Position numbers and translations under genes: made by a program. 64,000 bases of DNA, from positions 212,490 through 276,489 of the forward strand of contig CAVOQT010000010.1 of assembly GCA_963698405.1 (NCBI GenBank). Reading direction: 5' to 3'. Under the pieces are notes generated by a model. The model ran no database searches. It worked only from the letters and a program-made list of their open reading frames with translations, and had not been told where the DNA came from. Below, one piece after another: positions 39,374 to 47,757 of this stretch. The stretch's first letter is position 1. Each line of letters starts with the position of its first letter. The DNA is from SHZI01 sp963698405 (GTDB taxonomy: Bacteria > Pseudomonadota > Gammaproteobacteria > Steroidobacterales > GCA-2729495).

Positions 39374-40638
39374 TCACTCTGCCAGGCTGGACCGCACCGC
39401 ATCCGCCAGCGCGTGTATGTCATCTTCACTGTGCGCGGTGGAGAGAAAGCCGTTTCATAAGGGCTGGGTGGCAGGTAGATGCCAGCGGCGAGCAGTGCGT
39501 GAAACATCTTGGCGAAACGCGACTCGCTGGCAGCGGGAAACGCAGTCGGGGTGCGAATCATTGCGCGGGATCCGGCGTCCTCCAGCACCAGCCAGAACAG
39601 CGAACCGAAGCGCTGCAGACGCAATCCCGGCGTGCCGCTGAGCTTTTCTTCGAGCAGACGGCCGTTGTCTTCGAGCGCTAGATAGGCGGTGCCATCGGTG
39701 AGGCGTTCAAGAGTTGCCAGTCCGGCAGCCATCGCCACCGGATTCGCGGCCAGCGTGCCAGCCTGATAGACAGGCCCCACCGGTGCGACCAGTTGCATGA
39801 TTTCGCGGCGGCCGGCGTAGGCACCGACCGGAAAGCCGCCGCCGATGATCTTGCCGTAGGTCACCAGGTCAGGCCGGATGCCGGTGATCTCCGCCATGCC
39901 GCCGAAAGCGGTGCGAAAGCCGGTGATCACCTCATCGAAGATCAGCAGCGTGCCGTGTTGCTGACATTGCCAGGCCAGTGCATCCAGAAATTCCTGGCGC
40001 TGCGGCAGCAGGCCGTGATTGGCTGGCAGCGGTTCGATGATCGCTGCGGCGAGTTCCGCACCGCGCGCAGCGAACAGTCCTTCCAGTCCAGGGATATCGT
40101 CGAGTTGTGCCACCACCGTGTCAGCAGCCACACCGGCCGGCACACCGGCGCTGTCGGCGATGCCAGCGAGTCCCGAGCCGGCGCGGATCAGCATCGCATC
40201 GGCATGGCCGTGGTAACAGCCATCGAATTTCAGGATCAGTGAGCGCCCGGTGGCTGCACGCGCAAGGCGCAGTGCTGACATCACGGCTTCGGTGCCCGAA
40301 TTGACGAAGCGCAGGTTCTCGACCCAGGGCAGGCGACTGCAGATAAGTTCGGTGAGGGCCAGCGAATAAGGTTCTGCGGTGCCGAAACTCCAGCCGCCGG
40401 CTGCTGCGGCAGTCACCGCGTCGAGCACGGCCGGATGCGTGTGGCCGAGAATCATCGGCCCGAAGGCCATGCAGAAATCCGTGTAGCGCTGCCCGTCTAC
40501 ATCCTCGATCTGGCTGCCCTGCGCACTGCGGATGAACAGTGGCGTACCGCCGACGCGGCGAAAGGCGCGTACCGGCGAGTGCACGCCGCCGGGTGTCACC
40601 GCGTTCGCGCGTGCAAACATGTCAGCCGAGCGGTTCAT
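39374..40638 (-). CDS. hemL: Glutamate-1-semialdehyde 2,1-aminomutase (one frameshift near the end)
   Basis: HemL is the PLP enzyme that turns glutamate-1-semialdehyde into 5-aminolevulinate. SADMFARANAVTPGGVHSPV, FVNSGTEAVMSALRLARAAT, ILKFDGCYHGHADAMLIRAG and LVTYGKIIGGGFPVGAYAGR (PLP lysine in YGKIIGGG) are all intact. Near 39,455 the frame shifts: restoring one A gives PSPYENGFLSTAHSEDDIHA and LADAVRSSLAE, ending at TGA 39374-39376, 3 nt before the propeller gene. The start ATG overlaps the hemB stop (ATGA). With hemA in the same operon it gives the C5 route to aminolevulinate. Confidence 0.95.
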
Positions 40639-41603
40639 GCTCCGAGGTACCGGCGCGCACGCCGTGCGGCGTAGCTGATGATCATGCTGGCACCGGCGCG
40701 CGAGAAGGCCGTCCAGGTTTCCAGTTGCGCGCGTACCGGATCGGCGAGTCCGCGTTCGGCGAGCAGATCGATACCTGCCTGTTCACCGCTGGTCTGATAC
40801 ACGGCCCAGGGCTTGTGAATACGGGCTGAGAGCAGGGCCAGTATGTCCAGATAGGGCAGGCCCGGTTTGACCATCAGGATGTCGGCACCTTCGGCTGCAT
40901 CACGCTCGGCACACAGCAGGGCATCCGAGGGTCTGCCCGGATCGATCTGGTAGCTCGCACGGTCGCGCAACGGGATGTCGCTGCCGGGCGCCGATTCCGC
41001 TGCCAGCCGGAACGGACCGTAGTGTGCGGAATTGAATTTGGCTGCATAGCTCATGATCGCTTGCCGTGTGTGGCCAGCATGATCGAGTGCGGCGCGTATC
41101 GCGGCGACCCGGCCATCCTGCATGTCGCTGGGCGCTACGCAGTCTGCACCCGCTGCGGCGAACTGCAGCGCGGCGTCGGCCAGTGCTGTAACCGATGCAT
41201 CGTTTAATACGTGATCACGGTTGTCGTTGAGGATGCCGCAGTGGCCATGCGTGGTGTGCGAGCACAGGCACACGTCGACGGCCAGCCAGATGTCATCGCC
41301 GAAATGGCGGCGAATGGCAGCGATATTGCCGATGGTCGCGGTATGTGAAAAATCGTGATCCTGCTTGCGGGCCGGTACACCGAACAGCAGGAACTTGGTG
41401 ACGCCCTGGCTGAGGTCGGCCTCGATCTGGTGCAGCAGCGTCTCCGCAGTGTCGCGGTAGACCTCGCTGAGACCGGGTACCGTTTCGCGTTCGCGCAAAC
41501 CCTCGACCACAAACAGCGGCTGTATGAACTGTTCCTCATGCAGCCGCACTTCGCGTGTGAGTTCACGGATGTGGCGATTGTCGCGGTTGCGCCGCAGGCT
41601 CAT
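40635..41603 (-). CDS. hemB: Porphobilinogen synthase (zinc type)
   Basis: HemB condenses two 5-aminolevulinates into porphobilinogen. The start ATG 41603 (MSLRRNRDNRHIRELTREVR) overlaps the TGA of hemCD. Schiff-base lysines lie in IMSYAAKFNSAHYGPFR and ADILMVKPGLPYLDILALLS. The metal site DVCLCSHTTHGHCGILND has the three cysteines of zinc-dependent enzymes. CVAPSDMQDGRVAAIRAALD and AVYQTSGEQAGIDLLAERGL are standard. The protein is 322 residues, the normal length, and appears fully functional, in contrast with its divergent neighbours HemA and HemC. Confidence 0.95.
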   Translation of the reverse strand: MSLRRNRDNRHIRELTREVRLHEEQFIQPLFVVEGLRERETVPGLSEVYRDTAETLLHQIEADLSQGVTKFLLFGVPARKQDHDFSHTATIGNIAAIRRHFGDDIWLAVDVCLCSHTTHGHCGILNDNRDHVLNDASVTALADAALQFAAAGADCVAPSDMQDGRVAAIRAALDHAGHTRQAIMSYAAKFNSAHYGPFRLAAESAPGSDIPLRDRASYQIDPGRPSDALLCAERDAAEGADILMVKPGLPYLDILALLSARIHKPWAVYQTSGEQAGIDLLAERGLADPVRAQLETWTAFSRAGASMIISYAARRARRYLGA

Positions 41604-43141
41604 TGCAGCCATCGCTGCCACTCGTGTCCGTTGGGGAATGGCTGCGCATCCACACCGGCCGCGTGCAGTGTGCGGCGCGTCTTGCCGGCGCCGCAGGCAT
41701 GTTGCACCGTCGCCGGCAGCACCGCACGCAACGCATGGAACTGTTCGGCATTGCTCCAGTAGCAATGCGTGGCGCGTGCCGCTTCTGCAGCGACGGCACG
41801 CAAGGCCGCGTCATCGGCGGGCGACAGAATGTCGTAAGTGCCCAGCACACGGCCGATACCCGAATCGCGCCAGCCGGGCAGTGCTGCGCTTGAGGTGACT
41901 GCGGTCCAGTCCTGCAGTGGCGGCAGCCCGAGCAAGGGGCAGTCCAACGTGCTGCGGATATCGTCGAAGCCCAGATGATCGCCGCAGCCTTCGACCCATA
42001 AACCGCGTGCGGCAAGCTGGCGCCAGCTTTCGACACCGCTGGTCCACAGCCGTGCATCGTCGGGCAGACGCTGGTTCTGCAGCGCATGCCAGTACGCGAC
42101 GAATACGGCGGACTGAGCGGGTAGTGCGGCAAGCTCCGGCAAAGTGCTGGCTGCTGTCTGTCGCGTGCATAGCCGCTGCCAGGCGATACCGTTGAAAGCG
42201 GTCACGGTAGCGTGTGGAGCAGGTGGTTCGTTCCAGACAATCTGCTCGATGGCCTTGCCGTCAGCTACGCCGTGCACATAGCAGACCGGCCCGAGGCTCG
42301 CATGCATGATCGCGGTGGCACCGAGTGCAGCGCGTACGGCTGACGGCCACTGTGCCAGCGCAGACAGTTCGAGTGCGGCAAGTTCTGCGCTGTCCGGATC
42401 GTGGAGTGTGCGCAGTAACTCCAGCATCTCTCCGTCTTCGCTGCGGCACTCGATCGCCAGGATGCCCTGGCCGGCCGCACTCGGGCAGCGGGTTAGCGGC
42501 AGTACGGTCCAGCGTACGCTGCGTAGAAGTTCGACCAGTCGCGGGTGTGCGGCGGTGTCGTTCCAGAGACGGATCAGTCCGGCGAGTGCCAGTACAACAC
42601 CGTCGAGGCCGTCGGCTGCTGCATCGCCGTCCTGCAGACGTGCCAGCCGTGCGTCTACCGCACCGCGCAGTTCCACAAACTGCAATGCATGTGCACGACC
42701 GGTCGCTGGCAGTGCGGCCGGCAGAAAGTCTTCAATGTTGCCCTGACGACGTGCGGACGATGTGCCGATGCGCAGTGGCTGGCCCGCCTGCAGGCGCGTC
42801 ATGATATCGCCGCGCCAGACGATCACATCGCGTGGATTTTCCCGCACTGGCAATGCCGCACGGGCGATGCCAGCGTGCCGGAGTGCTGGCAGATCCTTCA
42901 GCGAGTGCACGCAGAAATCGACCTCGCCGTCGAGCAGTACCGTATCGAGTTCAGCCGAGAAGAAATCCGGATCACTGACGCTGCTGAGTGCTGCTGACTG
43001 ATTGTGATCACCGCGCGTACTGAGTGGGTGGAGCTGAACCTCCAGTCCGGGATGTCGACTCATCAGCTGTGCGGCGATCTGCCGGCTCTGCGCCATGGCC
43101 AACAGCGATCCGCGCGTGCCGAGTCGGAGTGTGCGCTGCAT
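41600..43141 (-). CDS. hemC: HemC-like/HemD-like fusion protein, divergent, cofactor Cys not seen
   Basis: A 513-residue protein. Residues ~1-300 resemble hydroxymethylbilane synthase: LRLGTRGSLLAMAQSRQIAA, PLSTRGDHN, EVDFCVHSLKDLPALRHAGI (catalytic Asp of HSLKD), LRIGTSSARRQGNIEDFLPA (SSARRQ), QGILAIECRSEDGEML. At the place of the dipyrromethane-binding GGC(Q/S)VP the sequence is QWPSAVRAALGATA, with Ser or Ala instead of Cys. Residues ~320-513 (VFVAYWHALQ, LPGWRDSGIGRVLGTYDILS, THCYWSNAEQFHALRAVLPA) look like a degenerate uroporphyrinogen-III synthase domain. It sits between hemA (11 nt) and hemB (overlap) in the tetrapyrrole operon. It may be a specialised paralogue; the housekeeping hemC would then be elsewhere. 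Confidence 0.75.
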   Translation of the reverse strand: MQRTLRLGTRGSLLAMAQSRQIAAQLMSRHPGLEVQLHPLSTRGDHNQSAALSSVSDPDFFSAELDTVLLDGEVDFCVHSLKDLPALRHAGIARAALPVRENPRDVIVWRGDIMTRLQAGQPLRIGTSSARRQGNIEDFLPAALPATGRAHALQFVELRGAVDARLARLQDGDAAADGLDGVVLALAGLIRLWNDTAAHPRLVELLRSVRWTVLPLTRCPSAAGQGILAIECRSEDGEMLELLRTLHDPDSAELAALELSALAQWPSAVRAALGATAIMHASLGPVCYVHGVADGKAIEQIVWNEPPAPHATVTAFNGIAWQRLCTRQTAASTLPELAALPAQSAVFVAYWHALQNQRLPDDARLWTSGVESWRQLAARGLWVEGCGDHLGFDDIRSTLDCPLLGLPPLQDWTAVTSSAALPGWRDSGIGRVLGTYDILSPADDAALRAVAAEAARATHCYWSNAEQFHALRAVLPATVQHACGAGKTRRTLHAAGVDAQPFPNGHEWQRWLQ

Positions 43142-43152
43142 ATTCGTCTGTC

Positions 43153-44097
43153 TCAGGCCCGTGCCGAGATCAGCAAAGGCACGCGATTCGCATCGGCCAG
43201 GCCGGTTGTCTCAGGCGACGCTGCCATGGAGAAGCGGGCAGCGGCCAGCTCTGCGCAGGCGCTGCGTGCACGCACCAGCTGCAGTGAGGCGATGTTCGCG
43301 CGTGCGGCTGCAAGGCTGAGGAGATCGTCCAGATGGAAAGTGCTGTCCACGTTGCTCCAGCACATGGTCTTGCTGTCCCGGTGTCCCAGGTGCAACAGGC
43401 TGCGCACATGGCCGTGCGCGAGCCGGCGTTGCCAGCCGGCATCGTGTTCTGCATCGGCTGGCGTGGTGAAGATGATGTGCTCGGCCCAGCGCGCTGCATC
43501 CTCCGCGCGCTCAGTGCTGAACCACTGATCGATGGTTTCAGGTGGTGCAACCGGACGGTGATTCCAGGCGCCGGTTTCAGTGGCGCGGAAGAAGGGCAGC
43601 ATCGAATAGGCCAGTTCGCCGGTGCCGACGAACAGCACCCGGGCACGGCGTGTCGGCGCCAGCAACCGACGGGCCAGACTACCGTATGAACTGCCGCCCA
43701 CGCCCTGCAGATGCTGCTGACGGATGCAACGCGCATCATTGAACAGTGCTTCGACGATGGGTGACAGTGCTTGTGTGATGTTGGCGGGCAGTCCATTGAG
43801 CGACGCTTGCCAGGCGCGCCGGAACTGGCCGAATACGTTGCTCTCACCGCACACGGCGCTGCGCAGGCCGGTGACGATCTCGAGCAGCAGGCGGTAGGCG
43901 GGTATACCGCTGAGCATTTCAGGGGCTGCGACGATGGCCGGATCGAGGTGCGGTCGCGGTCCCGTGCCAAACAACAACTGGCGCATGCAGGTATCCACCA
44001 GCACGCCGGAACTGCACAAGGACGCGAGGCCTTGTGCCGACAGACCAGCGGCACCGGCCTGTCGAGGCCAGTGCAGTACCCACAGCCTGTCGATCAT
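43153..44097 (-). CDS. hemA: Divergent glutamyl-tRNA reductase homologue
   Basis: About 314 residues from ATG 44097 (MIDRLWVLHWPRQAG), shorter than the usual ~420. HemA reduces glutamyl-tRNA to glutamate-1-semialdehyde. Family features seen: SSGVLVDTCMRQLLFG, matching the S-T-C-N-R-x-E region and keeping the catalytic Cys; LLEIVTGLRSAVCGESNVFG, matching F-R-V-A-S-G-L-D-S-x-V-x-G-E; SSYGSLARRLL; the NADPH strand ARVLFVGTGELAYSMLPFF; and LLHLGHRDSKTM in place of I-D-L-A-V-P-R-D. The conserved His before R-V-A-S-G-L is Leu here and the C-terminal dimerisation domain is short. It begins 1 nt after the cysK stop. Activity as a true reductase is uncertain, although hemL in the same operon needs its product. 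Confidence 0.7.
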   Translation of the reverse strand: MIDRLWVLHWPRQAGAAGLSAQGLASLCSSGVLVDTCMRQLLFGTGPRPHLDPAIVAAPEMLSGIPAYRLLLEIVTGLRSAVCGESNVFGQFRRAWQASLNGLPANITQALSPIVEALFNDARCIRQQHLQGVGGSSYGSLARRLLAPTRRARVLFVGTGELAYSMLPFFRATETGAWNHRPVAPPETIDQWFSTERAEDAARWAEHIIFTTPADAEHDAGWQRRLAHGHVRSLLHLGHRDSKTMCWSNVDSTFHLDDLLSLAAARANIASLQLVRARSACAELAAARFSMAASPETTGLADANRVPLLISARA

Positions 44098-44098
44098 T

Positions 44099-45073
44099 TC
44101 AGGCACGTTTGCCGCCGCTCTCGATGGCCGCCAGCCATTCATCATCCGAGCCTTCCGGCACTTCCTGGAACAGATAGCTGCTGAGGTAGCGCTCGCCGGT
44201 ATCCGGCAACATGGTGAGCAGCACAGAGCCTGGCTCGGCACGCTCGGCGACCTTGAGCGCGGCGGCCAGCGTGGCGCCCGCTGACAGGCCGACGAAGATG
44301 CCTTCTTCGCGCGCCAGGCGCAGCGCGGTGTCCTTGCCTTCCTCGTCGGTTACGGTGACCAGTTCGTCGTAGACCGCCGGATTGAGTACCGCAGGAATGA
44401 AGTCAGGCGTCCAGCCCTGGATCTTGTGCGGTTTCCACTCCTGACCGCCGAGCAGCGATGCACCGGACGGTTCCGTGGCGATGACCCGCACTCCCGGACG
44501 CGCCGCCTTGATGACTTCGCCGGCACCGGTCATCGTGCCGCCGGTGCCCCAGCCAGTAATCCAGTAATCGAGGCGCCGGTCGGCGAAGTCCTGCAGGATT
44601 TCCGGTCCGGTGGTCTGCCGGTGGTAGGCGGGGTTGGCCGGATTCTCAAACTGTTGGGCGAGAAACCAGCCGTGCTTGCGTGCCAGTTCTTCAGCCCTGC
44701 GCACCATCTCTGTGCCGCGTCCGGCGGCCGGTGTGAGGATCACCTTCGCACCGTAGGCACGCATGATCTTGCGGCGTTCGATCGAAAAAGTTTCCACCAT
44801 CACGGCGACAAATGGATAACCCTTGACTGCGCAGACCATCGCCAGCGCGATACCGGTATTGCCGGAGGTGGCCTCGATCACGGTCTGCCCCGGCTTCAGT
44901 GCACCGCGACGCTCGGCATCGGTGATGATCGCGTAAGCCAGACGATCCTTCACCGAACCGCCGGGATTGAAGGCCTCCGCCTTGACGTACATCTCTACAT
45001 GTTTCGGCGCGAGACGATTCAGGCGGATGACCGGCGTGTTGCCGATGGTGCTGAGGATATGGTCGTGGATCAT
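44099..45073 (-). CDS. cysK: Cysteine synthase (O-acetylserine sulfhydrylase, CysK/CysM family)
   Basis: A 324-residue PLP enzyme that makes cysteine from O-acetylserine and sulfide. AEAFNPGGSVKDRLAYAI holds the PLP lysine; VIEATSGNTGIALAMVCAVK is the substrate-binding TSGNTG loop; DYWITGWGTGGTMTGAGEVI binds the PLP phosphate; FVGLSAGATLAAALK follows. The C-terminal TMLPDTGERYLSSYLF favours CysK over CysM. It lies between cysG (29 nt) and hemA (1 nt). Coupling with siroheme synthase fits sulfate assimilation, since siroheme is the sulfite reductase cofactor. No frameshift. Confidence 0.93.
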   Translation of the reverse strand: MIHDHILSTIGNTPVIRLNRLAPKHVEMYVKAEAFNPGGSVKDRLAYAIITDAERRGALKPGQTVIEATSGNTGIALAMVCAVKGYPFVAVMVETFSIERRKIMRAYGAKVILTPAAGRGTEMVRRAEELARKHGWFLAQQFENPANPAYHRQTTGPEILQDFADRRLDYWITGWGTGGTMTGAGEVIKAARPGVRVIATEPSGASLLGGQEWKPHKIQGWTPDFIPAVLNPAVYDELVTVTDEEGKDTALRLAREEGIFVGLSAGATLAAALKVAERAEPGSVLLTMLPDTGERYLSSYLFQEVPEGSDDEWLAAIESGGKRA

Positions 45074-45102
45074 GGGGCTGCTCCCGGGAATATGTGTCGA
45101 GT

Positions 45103-46551
45103 TTACTGCAGGTCGCCTGGACGAAGTTCAAGGCTCGGTCGGGTCGGGTATCCGGCTGGCGTGAACCAGCCGAGGCGGTTTGCCAGGCTGACTACTTCGC
45201 CTACATAAAGCAGTGCCGGCGAGCCGCTGCCGGCCTCGGCGGTACGCTGCGCGATGTCAGCGAGAGTGCCGCTGATCAGGCGTTGCTGTGCTGTGGTGCC
45301 GCCGATCACCACGGCTGCCGGGGTCTGTGCGCCACGGCCGCGAGTGATGAGTTGTTCTGCGATGGCCGCAAGCTGACGACCGCCCATATAGATGACCAGT
45401 GTTTGCCTGAGTGCTGCGAGTGCTGCCCAGTCGATTTCCTCACCTGCGGCTGTGCTGTCCGGACCGAGATGTGCGGTGATGAAAGTGACGGCATGTGCCA
45501 GGCCGCGGTGTGTCAGCGGAATACCGGCATAGGCGCCGCAGCCGTTCGCGGCGGTGATGCCGGGGATCACCTGAAAGGGCAGGCCGGCGCGCGCCAGCAT
45601 TTCGGCTTCTTCGCTGCCACGGCCAAAGATAAAGGGATCGCCACCCTTGAGGCGGCAGACACGTTTACCAGCCTGTACGCGTGCCAGCAGCAGGGCATTG
45701 ATCTCATCCTGGCTGGTGCCGGGGCCACCGCCGGTCTTGCCGACCTCGATGATCTCCGCATCGCGGCGCGCGAAGGACAGCAGTTCGGGCGTCACCAGCC
45801 TGTCGTGCAGCACCACATCGGCATGCTGCAGCAGATGAAAGCCGCGCAGGCTGAGCAGTTCCGGATCGCCGGGCCCGGCACCCACCAACCAGGCTTCGCC
45901 GCGCGCGGGTCCGGCATCGGCTGCCGCATCGAGTGCACTGCGCAGTGCTGTATCAGCATCCTGCATGCGACCGCCCAGCACGTGACCGCTGAGAGCGCCG
46001 GTGAAGGCGCGCTCCCAGAAACGGCGTCTGGCAGCGAGTTCCGGCAGTCGCGCCTTGATCGTGTCGCGCCACTTGCCAGCCCAGGCTGCGAGTTCGCCGA
46101 GGCCGGGCGGCAACCAGCGTTCGAGTTGCTGGCGCAGCATTCGCGCAAGTACCGGTGCACGTCCGCCACTCGAGATGGCGACGATCAGCGGCGAGCGATC
46201 CACGATCGAGGGACTGATGAAGCTCGAGTGCGCCGGATCGTCCACTACATTGCAGAGACGCAGTGCGCTACGGGCAGCAGCGGCAACGGCATGATTCACG
46301 GCACGCTGGTCGGTGGCCGCGATCACCAGCAAGTGCGTGTCGATGAGCGTCGCGTCGAAGGCTTGCAGCACGACCTTGATGCGTTGTGCATCCAGCAGCT
46401 TCTGCAGGCCAGTCGTGAGTTGCGGGCTGTTGACGGTGACGGCGCCGCCGGCAGCAAGCAGCTGCAGGACCTTGCGCTCGGCAACCGCACCGCCGCCGAC
46501 CACGAGGCAGGCCTGGCCCTTGAGGGTGACGAAGATCGGTAACTGGTCCAT
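45103..46551 (-). CDS. cysG: Siroheme synthase, two-domain CysG
   Basis: CysG makes siroheme from uroporphyrinogen III by bis-methylation, NAD-dependent oxidation and ferrochelation. The N-terminal domain MDQLPIFVTLKGQACLVVGG, GGAVAERKVLQLLAAGGAVT and SSFISPSIVDRSPLIVAISS is the dehydrogenase/ferrochelatase half. The C-terminal SUMT half starts EAWLVGAGPGDPELLSLRGF and contains DVVLHDRLVTPELLSFARRD, RVCRLKGGDPFIFGRGSEEA and VIPGITAANGCGAYAGIPLT. The 482-residue length is normal and the start ATG 46551 gives the canonical N-terminus. It heads the seven-gene tetrapyrrole operon and is transcribed divergently from cysB. Confidence 0.96.
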   Translation of the reverse strand: MDQLPIFVTLKGQACLVVGGGAVAERKVLQLLAAGGAVTVNSPQLTTGLQKLLDAQRIKVVLQAFDATLIDTHLLVIAATDQRAVNHAVAAAARSALRLCNVVDDPAHSSFISPSIVDRSPLIVAISSGGRAPVLARMLRQQLERWLPPGLGELAAWAGKWRDTIKARLPELAARRRFWERAFTGALSGHVLGGRMQDADTALRSALDAAADAGPARGEAWLVGAGPGDPELLSLRGFHLLQHADVVLHDRLVTPELLSFARRDAEIIEVGKTGGGPGTSQDEINALLLARVQAGKRVCRLKGGDPFIFGRGSEEAEMLARAGLPFQVIPGITAANGCGAYAGIPLTHRGLAHAVTFITAHLGPDSTAAGEEIDWAALAALRQTLVIYMGGRQLAAIAEQLITRGRGAQTPAAVVIGGTTAQQRLISGTLADIAQRTAEAGSGSPALLYVGEVVSLANRLGWFTPAGYPTRPSLELRPGDLQ

Positions 46552-46624
46552 CGGGTGGTGTTGGCAATCTGGATAAATCGCTGGCCAGCATAACCGGGCA
46601 GGTCTCATTCCCGGCTGTGCAGGG

Positions 46625-46655
46625 TTGACAGTTGCTTGTAACCAATGGCTATATA
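46625..46655 (+). promoter_or_regulatory. Probable cysB promoter
   Basis: TTGACA (46625-46630) and TATATA (46650-46655) are separated by 19 nt, or 18 nt if the -10 is taken one base earlier, and lie 35 nt before the cysB ATG in the 139-nt gap between divergent cysG and cysB. Spacing is slightly long. Confidence 0.5.
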
Positions 46656-46690
46656 GAGCCGATCAGTTTTCCCGAGTGTTCCTGGATCCC

Positions 46691-47704
46691 ATGACTCTGC
46701 AACAGCTCAAATACCTGGTCGCCATCGCCGACAGTGGTCTTAACATAACGGCCGCTGCCGAACGGCTGTATACCAGCCAGCCGGGCATCAGCAAGCAGCT
46801 CAAGCTCCTCGAGCAGGAACTCGGCGTCCAGCTGTTTACCCGCAAGGGCAAAAGCCTCACGGAAATCACGCCGGCCGGCAAGGATGTGATCAGCCGCGCC
46901 CGCCGCATCATGCGTGAAGTCGAGAACATCCGTAACCTGGCCAGCGACCTGTCCGGCGAGCAGGAGGGCACGCTGTCCATTGCCACGACCCACACCCAGG
47001 CGCGGCATGTGCTGCCGGATGTAATCAAGGAATTTCGCGAGCGCTATCCGAAGATCAACCTCGAACTGCATCAGGGCACCTCGGAGCAGATTGCCGAGCT
47101 GGTAGCCGCCAACCGTGTGGATTTCGCGATTGCAACTGGTTCACGACAACTGTTTCCGGGACTGGTGTTGCTGCCCTGTTACAGCTGGGATCGAATCGTC
47201 CTGGTACCAAACGGACATCCGCTGACCGGTAACAAGGAGCTGAACCTGCGTGTGTTGGCCGGCTATCCGCTGGTGACCTATGTGTTTGGCACCACCGGTG
47301 AATCTTCGCTGAAGAAGGCGTTCGCCGCGCAGGGGCTGGAACCGAATGTGGTATTTACCGCGCGCGATGCCGACATCATCAAGACCTATGTGCGCATGGG
47401 CATGGGTGTAGGCATCGTCGCGCCGATGGCCTACGAGTGTCAGGATCAGAAAGACCTTACGGCGCTGTCAGCGGCCGGAATGTTTCCGCGTGTGACCACT
47501 TGGCTCGGCTACCGTCGCGATTCGGTATTGCGCCGTTACATGGTGGATTTCATTGCGCTGTTTGCCCCACACCTCACGCCGCAGATCACCCGCAAGGTGG
47601 CACAGCTGACGACCCAGGCCGAGGTCGATGAGTTGTTTGATGAAGCGCAGTTGCCGATACGCGGTGGCTGCGAGGAAGCGCCCGGAGCAGTGGCGAGGCT
47701 CTAG
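46691..47704 (+). CDS. cysB: LysR-type regulator CysB
   Basis: CysB activates sulfate-assimilation genes with N-acetylserine as inducer. The start ATG 46691 gives MTLQQLKYLVAIADSGLNIT, and the helix-turn-helix AAAERLYTSQPGISKQLKLL is nearly identical to known CysB. Effector-domain blocks TTHTQARHVLPDVIKEFRER, INLELHQGTSEQIAELVAAN, DFAIATGSRQLFPGLVLLPC and DADIIKTYVRMGMGVGIVAP are typical, and the 337-residue length fits. It is divergent from cysG-cysK, consistent with regulation of that operon. No frameshift. Confidence 0.95.
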   Translation: MTLQQLKYLVAIADSGLNITAAAERLYTSQPGISKQLKLLEQELGVQLFTRKGKSLTEITPAGKDVISRARRIMREVENIRNLASDLSGEQEGTLSIATTHTQARHVLPDVIKEFRERYPKINLELHQGTSEQIAELVAANRVDFAIATGSRQLFPGLVLLPCYSWDRIVLVPNGHPLTGNKELNLRVLAGYPLVTYVFGTTGESSLKKAFAAQGLEPNVVFTARDADIIKTYVRMGMGVGIVAPMAYECQDQKDLTALSAAGMFPRVTTWLGYRRDSVLRRYMVDFIALFAPHLTPQITRKVAQLTTQAEVDELFDEAQLPIRGGCEEAPGAVARL

Positions 47705-47757
47705 GTATTACTGGCAATCGGTGCTGGTCGGGGCTGTAGTCATGCAGGGTATGTGTC

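Noticed and set aside
44306..45208. Long plus-strand reading frames opposite cysK, cysG and fbiC
   Set aside because: They are antisense to conserved genes, have Arg/His/Gly-rich composition and no recognisable motifs.
38168..46551. Denitrification gene cluster
   Set aside because: Only a NirF-like propeller and the distant nnrS hint at it; nirS, nirJ, nirDLGH and nor genes are absent from the window.
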